Positions 54,001 through 64,000 of a stretch of DNA of 64,000 nucleotides are shown piece after piece; within the stretch, counting starts at the first letter, position 1; each line of letters begins with the position of its first letter. The notes beneath the pieces were generated by a model. The model was given only the letters and a program-made list of their open reading frames with translations. It made no database searches and was not told the origin of the DNA. Source of the stretch: Siphonodentalium dalli (lineage: Eukaryota; Mollusca; Scaphopoda; Gadilida; Siphonodentaliidae); contig CP136069.1 of NCBI GenBank assembly GCA_032622095.1, positions 89,686,878-89,750,877 of the forward strand, in the 5' to 3' direction. A program made the translations under genes and the position numbers.

Positions 54001-56397
54001 CCCGGACCCCCCATATGGACTATATGAGTGATTTTAATGGCAATATAAGTGCAGGGGTGTCATGGAAACCCACACAGGGTTGCTATTAACCCTCAAAATG
54101 CCGGCATCGGCGAAAATGTTCGCCGCGAAATGAAGCTAACAGCCCGGACCGCCCCTGCTGCGTCCAGGTGGGATTTTAGTATCCATACCTGTGCGGGGGT
54201 GTTAATGAAACCCAAATACGCACGGAGAGTGGTCAAGGTCAAACGGAAGTGCCGCTTATTAACCCCTAAACTTCCCAGATTCAGCCAGAATTAAAAAATT
54301 GCGCCCCCAATAAACAAATTCACAGCCCGGACCCCCTTAATGTCCTCGTACTTCTAATAACTCCTTACATATGTGTTGTGGAACTACCCTCGACTAGACT
54401 CAAGAAGATTCAAGGGCGAGTCGCCCACGAATGCCTGGCAATTAACCCCCAAAATGCCGCCATCGCCGATTATGTTTACCCATAACGACGCTGACAGCCC
54501 GGACCATCCAAGTCCAGCCCGGACCCCCCATATGGACTATATGAGTGATTTTAATGGCAATATAAGTGCAGGGGTGTCATGGAAACCCACCCAGGGTTGC
54601 TATTAACCCTCAAAATGCCGGCATCGGCGAAAATGTTCGCCGTGAAATGAAGCTAACAGCCCGGACCGCCCCTGCTGCGTCCAGTTATGATTTTAGTATC
54701 GATTCATGTACGAGGGTGTTAATGAAACCCAAATACGCACGGAGAGTGGTCAAGGTCAAACGGAAGTGCCGCTTATTAACCCCTAAACTTCCCAGATTCA
54801 GCCAGAATTAAAAAATTGCGCCCCCAATAAACAAATTCACAGCCCGGACCCCCTTATTGTCCTCGTACTTCTAATAACTCCTTACATATGTGTTGTGGAA
54901 CTACCCTCGACTACACTCACGAAGATACAAGGGCGAGTCGCCCACGAATGCCTGGCAATTAACCCCCAAAATGCCGCCATCGCCGATTATGTTTACCGAT
55001 AACGACGCTGACAGCCCGGCCCATCCCAGTCCAGCCCGGACCCCCCATATGGACTATATGAGTGATTGTAAGGCCAATATAAGTGCAGGGGTGTCATGGA
55101 AACCCACTCAGGGTCGCTATTAACCCTCAAAATGCCGGCATCGGCGAAAATGTTCGCCGTGAAATGAAGCTAACAGCCCGGACCGCCCCTGCTGCGTCCA
55201 GTTATGATTTTAGTATCCATACATGTGCGAGGGTGTTAATGAAACCCAAATACGCACGGAGAGTGGTCAAGGTAAAACGGAAGTGCCGCTTATTAACCCC
55301 TAAACTTCCCAGATTCAGCCAGAATTAAAAAATTGCGCCCCCAATAAACAAATTCACAGCCCGGACCCCCTTAATATCCTCGTACTTCTAATAACTCCTT
55401 ACATATGTGTTGTGGAACTACCCTCGACTAGACTCAAGAAGATTCAAGGGCGAGTCGCCCACGAATGCCTGGCAATTAACCCCCAAAATGCCGCCATCGC
55501 CGATTATGTTTACCGATAACGACGCTGACAGCCCGGACCAGCCCGGACCATCCAAGTCCAGCCCGGACCCCCCATATGGACTATATGAGTGATTGTAAGG
55601 CCAATATAAGTGCAGGGGTGTCATGGAAACCAACTCAGGGTCGCTATTAACCCTCAAAATGCCGGCATCGGCGAAAATGTTCGCCGCGAAATGAAGCTAA
55701 CAGCCCGGACCGCCCCTGCTGCGTCCAGGTGGGATTTTAGTATCCATACATGTGCGGGGGTGTTAATGAAACCCAAATACGCACGGAGAGTGGTCAAGGT
55801 CAAACGGAAGTGCCGCTTATTAACCCCTAAACTTCCCAGATTCAGCCAGAATTAAAAAATTGCGCCCCCAATAAACAAATTCACAGCCCGGACCCCCTTA
55901 ATGTCCTCGTACTTCTAATAACTCCTTACATATGTGTTGTGGAACTACCCTCGACTAGACTCAAGAAGATTCAAGGGCGAGTCGCCCACAAATGCCTGGC
56001 AATTAACCCCCAAAATGCCGCCATCGCCGATTATGTTTACCCATAACGACGCTGACAGCCCGGACCATCCAAGTCCAGCCCGGACCCCCCATATGGACTA
56101 TATGAGTGATTTTAATGGCAATATAAGTGCAGGGTTGTCATGGAAACCCACACAGGGTTGCTATTAACCCTCAAAATGCCGGCATCGGCGAAAATGTTCG
56201 CCGTGAAATGAAGCTAACAGCCCGGACCGCCCCTGCTGCGTCCAGTTATGATTTTAGTATCGATTCATGTACGAGGGTGTTAATGAAACCCAAATACGCA
56301 CGGAGAGTAGTCAAGGTCAAACGGAAGTGCCGCTTATTAACCCCTAAACTTCCCAGATTCAGCCAGAATTAAAAAATTGCGCCCACAATAAACGAAT
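54001..56397 (+). repeat. Satellite arm A: trimeric 517/527-bp units, plus orientation
   Basis: The anchor ATTAACCC recurs at 54085, 54258, 54441, 54602 and on, giving monomers of 173, 183 and 161 bp and a unit of 517 bp. Each monomer carries AGCCCGGACC about 55-65 bp after the anchor. Monomers 1 and 3 share 'aaaatgccg(g/c)catcg(g/c)cga'. One unit (55083-55609) is 527 bp, having one extra 10-bp word. Units are almost identical, implying recent homogenisation. Confidence 0.93.
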
Positions 56398-59300
56398 TTG
56401 GGTTTCATTAACACCCCGTACAGGTATGGATACTAAAATCATACCTGGACGCAGCAGGGGCGGTCCGGGCTGTTAGCTTCATTTCACGGCGAACATTTTC
56501 GCCGATGCCGGCATTTTGAGGGTTAATAGCCACCCTGAGTGGGTTTCCATGACACCCCTGCACTTATATTGCCATTAAAATCACTCATATAGTCCATATG
56601 GGGGGTCCGGGCTGGACTTGGATGGTCCGGGCTGTCAGCGTCGTTATGGGTAAACATAATCGGCGATGGCGGCATTTTGGGGGTTAATTGCCAGGCATTC
56701 GTGGGCGACTCGCCCTTGAATCTTCTTGAGTCTAGTCGAGGGTAGTTCCACAACACATATGTAAGGAGTTATTAGAAGTACGAGGACATTAAGGGGGTCC
56801 GGGCTGTGAATTTGTTTATTGGGGGCGCAATTTTTTAATTCTGGCTGAATCTGGGAAGTTTAGGGGTTAATAAGCGGCACTTCCGTTTGACCTTGACCAT
56901 TCTCCGTGCGTATTTGGATTTCATTAACACCCCCGCACAGGTATGGATACTAAAATCCCACCTGGACGCAGCAGGGGCGGTCCGGGCTGTTAGCTTCATT
57001 TCGCGGCGCGGCATTTTGAGGGTTAATAGCAACCCTGAGTGGGTTTCTATGACACCCCTGCACTTATATTGCCATTAAAATCACTCATATAGTCCATATG
57101 GGGGGTCCGGGCTGGACTTGGATGGTCCGGGCTGGTCCGGGCTGTCAGCGTCGTTATCGGTAAACATAATCGGCGATGGCGGCATTTTGGGGGTTAATTG
57201 CCAGGCATTCGTGGGCGACTCGCCCTTGAATCTTCTTGAGTCTAGTCGAGGGTAGAGCCACAACACATATGTAAGGAGTTATTAGAAGTACGAGGACATT
57301 AAGGGGGTCCGGGCTGTGAATTTGTTTATTGGGGGCGCAATTTTTTAATTCTGGCTGAATCTGGGAAGTTTAGGGGTTAATAAGCGGCACTTCCGTTTGA
57401 CCTTGACCATTCTCCGTGCGAATTTGGGTTTCATTAACACCCCCGTACAGGTATGGATACTAAAATCATACCTGGACGCAGCAGGGGCGGTCCGGGCTGT
57501 TAGCTTCATTTCACGGCGAACATTTTCGCCGATGCCGGCATTTTGACGGTTAATAGCAACCCTGAGTGGGTTTCCATGACACCCCCTGCACTTATATTGC
57601 CATTAAAATCACTCATATAGTCCATATGGGGGGTCCGGGCTGGACTTGGATGGTCCGGGCTGTCAGCGTCGTTATGGGTAAACATAATCGGCGATGGCGG
57701 CATTTTGGGGGTTAATTGCCAGGCATTCGTGGGCGACTCGCCCTTGAATCTTCTTGAGTCTAGTCGAGGGTAGTTCCACAACACATATGTGAGGAGTTAT
57801 TAGAAGTACGAGGACATTAAGGGGGTCCGGGCTGTGAATTTGTTTATTGGGGGCGCAATTTTTTAATTCTGGCTGAATCTGGGAAGTTTAGGGGTTAATA
57901 AGCGGCACTTCCGTTTGACCTTGACCATTCTCCGTGCGAATTTGGGTTTCATTAACACCCCCGTACAGGTATGGATACTAAAATCATACCTGGACGCAGC
58001 AGGGGCGGTCCGGGCTGTTAGCTTCATTTCACGGCGAACATTTTCGCCGATGCCGGCATTTTGACGGTTAATAGCAACCCTGAGTGGGTTTCCATGACAC
58101 CCCTGCACTTATATTGCCATTAAAATCACTCATATAGTCCATATGGGGGGTCCGGGCTGGACATGGATGGTCCGGGCTGTCAGCGTCGTTATGGGTAAAC
58201 ATAATCGGCGATGGCGGCATTTTGGGGGTTAATTGCCAGGCATTCGTGGGCGACTCGTCCTTGAATCTTCTTGAGTCTAGTCGAGGGTAGTTCCACAACA
58301 CATATGTAAGGAGTTATTAGAAGTACGAGGACATTAAGGGGGTCCGGGCTGTGAATTTGTTTATTGGGGGCGCAATTTTTTAATTCTGGCTGAATCTGGG
58401 AAGTTTAGGGGTTAATAAGCGGCACTTCCGTTTGACCTTGATCACTCTCCGTACGTATTGGGGTTTCATTAACACCCTCGTACATGAATCGATACTAAAA
58501 TCATACCTGGACGCAGCAGGGGCGGTCCGGGCTGTTAGCTTCATTTCACGGCGAACATTTTCGCCGATGCCGGCATTTTGAGGGTTAATAGCAACCCTGA
58601 GTGGGTTTCCATGACACCCCTGCACTTATATTGCCATTAAAATCACTCATATAGTCCATATGGGGGGTCCGGGCTGGACTTGGGTGGTCCGGGCTGTCAG
58701 CGTCGTTATCGGTAAACATAATCGGCGATGGCGGCATTTTGGGGGTTAATTGCCAGGCATTCGTGGGCGACTCGCCCTTGAATCTTCTTGAGTCTAGTCG
58801 AGGGTAGTTCCACAACACATATGTAAGGAGTTATTAGAAGTACGAGGACATTAAGGGGGTCCGGGCTGTGAATTTGTTTATTGGGGGCGCAATTTTTTAA
58901 TTCTGGCTGAATCTGGGAAGTTTAGGGGTTAATAAGCGGCACTTCCGATTGACCTTGATCACTCTCCGTGCGTATTTGGGTTTCATTAACACCCTCGTAC
59001 ATGAATCGATACTAAAATCATACCTGGACGCAGCAGGGGCGGTCCGGGCTGTTAGCTTCATTTCACGGCGAACATTTTCGCCGATGCCGGCATTTTGAGG
59101 GTTAATAGCAACCCTGAGTGGGTTTCCATGACACCCCTGCACTTATATTGCCATTAAAATCACTCATATAGTCCATATGGGGGGTCCGGGCTGGACTTGG
59201 ATGGTCCGGGCTGGTCCGGGCTGTCAGCGTCGTTATGGGTAAACATAATCGGCGATGGCGGCATTTTGGGGGTTAATTGCCAGGCATTCGTGGGCGACTC

Positions 59301-61269
59301 GCCCTTGAATCTTCTTGAGTCTAGTCGAGGGTAGTTCCACAACACATATGTAAGGAGTTATTAGAAGTACGAGGACATTAAGGGGGTCCGGGCTGTGAAT
59401 TTGTTTATTGGGGGCGCAATTTTTTAATTCTGGCTGAATCTGAGAAGTTTAGGGGTTAATAAGCGGCACTTCCGTTTGACCTTGACCACTCTCCGTGCGT
59501 AATTGGGTTTCATTAACACCCCCGCACAGGTATGGATACTAAAATCCCACCTGGACGCAGCAGGGGCGGTCCGGGCTGTTAGCTTCATTTCACGGCGAAC
59601 ATTTTCGCCGATGCCGGCATTTTGAGGGTTAATAGCAACCCTGAGTGGGTTTCCATGACACCCCTGCACTTATATTGCCATTAAAATCACTCATATAGTC
59701 CATATGGGGGGTCCGGGCTGGACTTGGATGGTCCGGGCTGTCAGCGTCGTTATGGGTAAACATAATCGGCGATGGCGGCATTTTGGGGGTTAATTGCCAG
59801 GCATTCGTGGGCGACTCGCCCTTGAATCTTCTTGAGTCTAGTCGAGGGTAGTTCCACAACACATATGTAAGGAGTTATTAGAAGTACGAGGACATTAAGG
59901 GGGTCCGGGCTGTGAATTTGTTTATTGGGGGCGCAATTTTTTAATTCTGGCTGAATCTGGGAAGTTTAGGGGTTAATAAGCGGCACTTCCGTTTGACCTT
60001 GACCACTCTCCGTGCGTATTTGGGTTTCATTAACACCCTCGTACATGAATCGATACTAAAATCATACCTGGACGCAGCAGGGGCGGTCCGGGCTGTTAGC
60101 TTCATTTCACGGCGAACATTTTCGCCGATGCCGGCATTTTGAGGGTTAATAGCAACCCTGAGTGGGTTTCCATGACACCCCTGCACTTATATTGCCATTA
60201 AAATCACTCATATAGTCCATATGGGGGGTCCGGGCTGGACTTGGATGGTCCGGGCTGTCAGCGTCGTTATGGGTAAACATAATCGGCGATGGCGGCATTT
60301 TGGGGGTTAATTGCCAGGCATTCGTGGGCGACTCGCCCTTGAATCTTCTTGAGTCTAGTCGAGGGTAGTTCCACAACACATATGTAAGGAGTTATTAGAA
60401 GTACGAGGACATTAAGGGGGTCCGGGCTGTGAATTTGTTTATTGGGGGCGCAATTTTTTAATTCTGGCTGAATCTGGGAAGTTTAGGGGTTAATAAGCGG
60501 CACTTCCGTTTGACCTTGACCACTCTCCGTGCGTATTTGGGTTTCATTAACACCCCCGCACAGGTATGGATACTAAAATCCCACCTGGACGCAGCAGGGG
60601 CGGTCCGGGCTGTTAGCTTCATTTCGCGGCGAACATTTTCGCCGATGCCGGCATTTTGAGGGTTAATAGCAACCCTGAGTGGGTTTCCATGACACCCCTG
60701 CACTTATATTGCCATTAAAATCACTCATATAGTCCATATGGGGGGTCCGGGCTGAACTTGGATGGTCCGGGCTGGTCCGGGCTGTCAGCGTCGTTATCGG
60801 TAAACATAATCGGCGATGGCGGCATTTTGGGGGTTAATTGCCAGGCATTCGTGGGCGACTCGCCCTTGAATCTTCTTGAGTCTAGTCGAGGGTAGTTCCA
60901 CAACACATATGTAAGGAGTTATTAGAAGTACGAGGACATTAAGGGGGTCCGGGCTGTGAATTTGTTTATTGGGGGCGCAATTTTTTAATTCTGGCTGAAT
61001 CTGGGAAGTTTAGGGGTTAATAAGCGGCACTTCCGTTTGACCTTGACCACTCTCCGTGCGTAATTGGGTTTCATTGACACCCCCGCACAGGTATGGATAC
61101 TAAAATCCCACCTGGACGCAGCAGGGGCGGTCCGGGCTGTTAGCTTCATTTCGCGGCGAACATTTTCGCCGATGCCGGCATTTTGAGGGTTAATAGCGAC
61201 CCTGAGTGGGTTTCCATGACACCCCTGCACTTATATTGCCCTTACAATCACTCATATAGTCCATATGGG
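56398..61269 (-). repeat. Satellite arm B: same units, minus orientation
   Basis: About nine and a half units inverted relative to arm A. Unit boundaries fall every 517-518 or 527 bp (527 for those with the extra word near 57130, 59210 and 60770). One unit near 57005 lacks about 20 bp. The junction with arm A near 56396 is non-symmetrical: arm A stops in monomer 2 and arm B starts in monomer 1, sharing only 'aattt'. Confidence 0.93.
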
Positions 61270-61355
61270 GGGTCCGGGCTGGACTTGGATGGTCCGGGCT
61301 CGTCCGGGCTCGTCCGGGCTGGTCCGGGCTGGTCCGGGCTGGTCCGGGCGGTGTT
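61270..61355 (-). repeat. 10-bp tandem word, right terminus
   Basis: 'ggtccgggct' and 'cgtccgggct' repeat about seven times just inside the right end, mirroring 53929-54000. Confidence 0.93.
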
Positions 61356-61374
61356 TAGTCACACCCTTCCTCAC

Positions 61375-61790
61375 TTATGCATGCGGATGTGGAAGTCATC
61401 CTACTCTGGAACTCATATGTGATTAGAAACGTTTATTTATTCATTGTCTCATATTTGTGTGTGTAATTTGTTCCATCTGGCAAATGCAAAATGTCACGAT
61501 ACCCATATGGCGCCTGCGGGTGTATATCAGCGCACAGCTTTAAATAACATCCAGTCGGCTTATAACTAACATGCAATAGAAGTATAATTGTCCTGTTTTG
61601 TACTACGCTATTCCATTGAGAGATATGTAGTTTGGTCAGGGAAGTGTTCTATTTTGACCAAGCCAAATTCCACGATGATTTCGCTATGAATGTTATTATA
61701 CACCCGTAAGTGCAAACAACGCGATGCCTCGATCAAGCATAAATGCACATGTATGTATGTCTGTACATCTCATATATATTTTGAAGACCT
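61375..61790. other. Flanking DNA right of giant element 3
   Basis: No gene recognised. It should continue the LINE tail interrupted at 53912, but I could not confirm LINE homology here. Confidence 0.4.
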
Positions 61791-61836
61791 CTGTCTGTTT
61801 GTTTGTCTGTCTGTCTGTATGTCTGTATGTTTGTCA
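61791..61836. repeat. TCTG-rich microsatellite
   Basis: 'tgtctgtctgtctgtatgtctgtatg' type simple repeat. Confidence 0.85.
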
Positions 61837-61844
61837 TTTATACA

Positions 61845-62420
61845 AATCTACGATTCTCGACCGATCGGGACGAAACTTGGTACGTGTGTGTAGTTTGACC
61901 ATGCGGTGGACGTTGTCGTATTGGCGAGCCCGTGCGGCGCCCTCTTCGCGCATGCGCAGACGAGATCTCGGAAACGGGTCGAGCTATCGACTTGAAATTT
62001 GCTATGTGAATGAATCTTGCCCCGGATACGAATTTTATCGGGTCGCCAAGTCCGTGCGACGCCAGCTTCGCGCATGCGCAGACGAGATCTCGGAAACGGG
62101 TGGAGCTATCGACTTGAAATTTGGTATGTGAATGTATCTTGCCCCGGATACTAATTTTATCGGGTCACCGAGCCCGTGCGACGCCAGCTTCGCGCATGCG
62201 CAGACGAGATATCGGAAACGGGTGGAGCTATCGACTTGAAATTTGGTATGTGAATGTATCTTGCCCCGGATACGAATTTTATCGGGTCGCCGAGCCCGTG
62301 CGATGCCAGCTTCGCGCATGCGCAGACCAGATCTCGGAAACGGGTAGAGCTATCGACTTGAAATTTCGGGCTGGGTAGAGCTATCGACTTGAAATTTGGT
62401 TTTTGAATAGCCCGGACAAC
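61845..62420 (+). repeat. 122-bp tandem repeat, four copies
   Basis: CGCGCATGCGC recurs at 61947, 62069, 62191 and 62313, exactly 122 bp apart. Each unit contains 'gagatctcggaaacgggt', 'gagctatcgacttgaaattt', 'cttgccccggatac' and 'aattttatcgggtc'. The palindromic GCGCATGCGC core is also a potential Z-DNA former. The array reappears at 62990-63290. Confidence 0.92.
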
Positions 62421-62985
62421 GTCGGGCTCATCGGCTAGTCTATCTATTATATATTTTGAAAGATCTGTGTGTGTATGTATGTGTTTGTTTGTGTGTGTGT
62501 GTGTGTGTTTGAAATCGATGGACTCGAAAACGACTAAGCCAATTTCGATGAAATTTGGTATTTGGATGTGTTTTCGGCCGGAGACGAACATAGGCATATT
62601 TATTTGTCCGTGCGAGGTCAACTTTTCACGTGCGGAGGTCAAATCTATTTTTACGCCGTTTTTGCGCTAATATATTTCAGTTCGGTGCTCACAAATCGAT
62701 TCGATATAGCGCGAATAATAAATTGCCAGTCATATAATTTGCACGGTTAGAATCTGTGTGGCTTCATCTTTCCAACGATATATAATATGTATGTATCCGT
62801 TTTAGTTATCTGCCTCAATTATTAGGTACAAGTGGTACGATGCTTTTATCGGGATAAAATCAATGCGTAAATTCTATGACGTCGCCAGAGGTCATAAAGT
62901 TAGATTACGTTAACTCTCACCCTGCCGATGCATTTGACTGTGTCGCGTTAACTCATCACCGGCCGAGGTATCCGCAAATGACATT
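62421..62985. other. Spacer with GT microsatellite
   Basis: A (GT)n-rich stretch at 62467-62512 is followed by 'aaaacgactaagccaatttc' and otherwise unrecognised sequence. Confidence 0.5.
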
Positions 62986-63305
62986 GGGCTATATATCTCG
63001 GAAACGGGTGTAGCTATCGACTTGAAATTTGGTATGTGAATGTATCTTGCCCCGGATACGAATTTTATCGGGTCGCCGAGCACGTGCGACGCCAGCTTCG
63101 CGCATGCGCAGACGAGATCTCGGAAACGGGTTGAGATATTGACTTTAAATTTGGTATGTGAATGTATCTTGCCCCGGATACGAATTTTATCGGGTCGCCG
63201 AGCACGTGCGACACCAGCTTCGCGCATGCGCAGACCAGATCTAGGAAACGGGTGGAGCAATCGACTTGAAATTTGGTTTTTTAATAGCCCGGACGAAGTC
63301 GGGTC
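62986..63305 (+). repeat. 122-bp tandem repeat, second block
   Basis: Two full and one partial copies of the same unit, with CGCGCATGCG at 63099 and 63221. The tail 'ttgaaatttggttttt(g/t)aatagcccgga' is shared with the end of the first block, so the whole array plus tail was duplicated. Confidence 0.9.
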
Positions 63306-63379
63306 ACCTTCTAGTACTATATATTTTGAGACTTCGTATATATGTGTGTATGTGTGTGTGTGTGTGTGTACTTCATAGA

Positions 63380-64000
63380 ATCCAAAACGCGTGTACAGAT
63401 TGAGATCAAATTTTGTATGTAAGTGTAAAATCCCACCGACACCGCCGTAATCGTGTTTTCGAGAAGCTCTGAGCACCCTTTATCCACTCCCAGTCATCGA
63501 AATCAGCTCAAACGGCACGGCCGGGGTTAATAACGTCATTATATATATATATGAAGTCAGAGTCTCCAAAGTTATACCGGAACAAACACGTGTTTACGTC
63601 GTCTTGGGGGTCCACGATGGGAGTCTGACTTCAATGCAATGTTATCGCTCGAAACACGTGTTTATTTCGTGTTGAGGTTCACGATGGGAGTCTGACAATT
63701 GTTATCGTTCGAAATAGTACATTAGGACGGGAACGGCTGGACAGATTGAGCTCAAACTTCCTATCTAAAGGTAAAATAACACGTACGATGTCGTCCACGC
63801 GTTTTCCAGAAGCTCCGAGCACCCGTACTCCACTCCCAGTCATAAAAATCAGCTCAAACGGTACGGCCGGGGTTAATAACGTCATTATATATATATATAC
63901 GAAGTCAACGTTATTAGCATCTGCATTGAGTGCATTTCCTAGAACGCAACACGTGTTTTACGTCGTCTTGAGGTTCACGATGGGAGTCATTTCAATGCAA
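63380..64000 (+). repeat. ~346-bp tandem repeat, truncated by the window
   Basis: 'gctctgagcaccc' … 'ccactcccagtcat' … 'acggccggggttaataacgt' … 'tatatatatata' … 'cacgatgggagtc' starts at about 63465 and again at 63811. The second copy reaches the window end. Confidence 0.85.

Larger units (their letters stand above)
53913..61366. mobile_element. Giant foldback element 3, composed of a higher-order satellite (7.45 kb)
   Basis: Termini GGTGTGACTAAACACCGCCC (left) and its complement (right, ending about 61366) lie between perfect 8-bp duplications TTCCTCAC at 53905-53912 and 61367-61374. Inside each end is a run of the 10-bp word CAGCCCGGAC (six copies at left, seven at right). The rest is about 4.7 satellite units in plus and 9.6 in minus orientation, meeting at about 56396. 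Terminus style (GGGT…ACTAAACA-CCG followed by ~10-bp words) matches giant elements 1 and 2. There is no coding core. Confidence 0.8.

Noticed and set aside
54049-61230. Recurrent 77-81-codon open frames in every satellite unit
   Set aside because: They are repeated because the DNA unit repeats. The frames have no domain, overlap each other, and break in units with 10-bp length changes; nothing suggests translation.
53913-61366. CRISPR-like or prokaryotic repeat array
   Set aside because: Units are 517 bp, near identical throughout with no unique spacers, in a clearly animal context.
61690-63476. Frames of 90-190 codons on both strands
   Set aside because: They run through 122-bp tandem repeats and microsatellites, with Cys/Val or Thr/His simple-sequence tails; no recognisable domain.
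1-64000. tRNA and rRNA genes
   Set aside because: I looked for the internal B-box type GGTTCGANTCC and for conserved rRNA words and found no convincing cloverleaf or rRNA segment; a covariance-model scan would settle it.

Overview
The window is eukaryotic, animal nuclear DNA: AT-rich, intron-containing and almost entirely built of transposable elements. Several things point to a marine invertebrate, most likely a bivalve or other mollusc: the 'gggccataactct' repeat at the left end, the LINE and Mag-like gypsy types, the abundance of foldback elements and MITEs, and 122-bp tandem repeats containing GCGCATGCGC. That placement is inference; no marker gene is present. Only two host exons are well supported: a minus-strand pair at 3645-3768 and 8113-8273 with matching intron phase. 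Two short first-exon candidates lie near 41.9 and 44.1 kb.

Layout. 1-570: tandem repeat ending in a hairpin. 3.6-8.3 kb: a host-gene intron carrying a foldback repeat and two hAT elements, each with a perfect 8-bp target-site duplication (TSD). 8.9-11.0 kb: an assembly gap, then an inverted array of ~200-bp units joined by poly-C tracts. 11.07-16.79 kb: a Mutator-like (MULE) foldback element with a 9-bp TSD, a transposase relic at its core and two younger transposons nested in its right arm. 17-23.8 kb: mostly non-coding, with TTAA-flanked MITEs and perfect hairpins. 23.85-30.39 kb: a second MULE-type giant with the same relic, interrupted by a TTAA MITE and a young short-LTR gypsy retrotransposon (25781-29749). 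30.4-44 kb: duplicated segments, a tandem array with a word-like palindromic insertion, more foldbacks and LINE fragments. 45.5-46.3 kb: a CT/GA microsatellite. 47.1-51.3 kb: an L1/Tx1-type LINE broken into a head-to-head inversion between target-site duplications, the signature of twin priming. 52.0-53.9 kb: a second, decayed LINE. 53.91-61.37 kb: a 7.45-kb element with an 8-bp TSD, made wholly of a higher-order satellite (517-bp units of three related monomers) in two opposed arms. 61.8-64.0 kb: further tandem repeats.

The strongest candidate for an undescribed system is the trio of giant elements at 11.07, 23.85 and 53.91 kb. All have GGGT-type termini containing an ACTA box, subterminal ~10-12-bp tandem words and longer repeat units in opposed arms. 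All have 8-9-bp TSDs. Two keep homologous remnants of what looks like one MULE-like transposase; the third has become pure satellite. Together they suggest a route from cut-and-paste transposon to satellite DNA. TSDs and, in several cases, paralogous empty sites let the order of many insertions be read directly.
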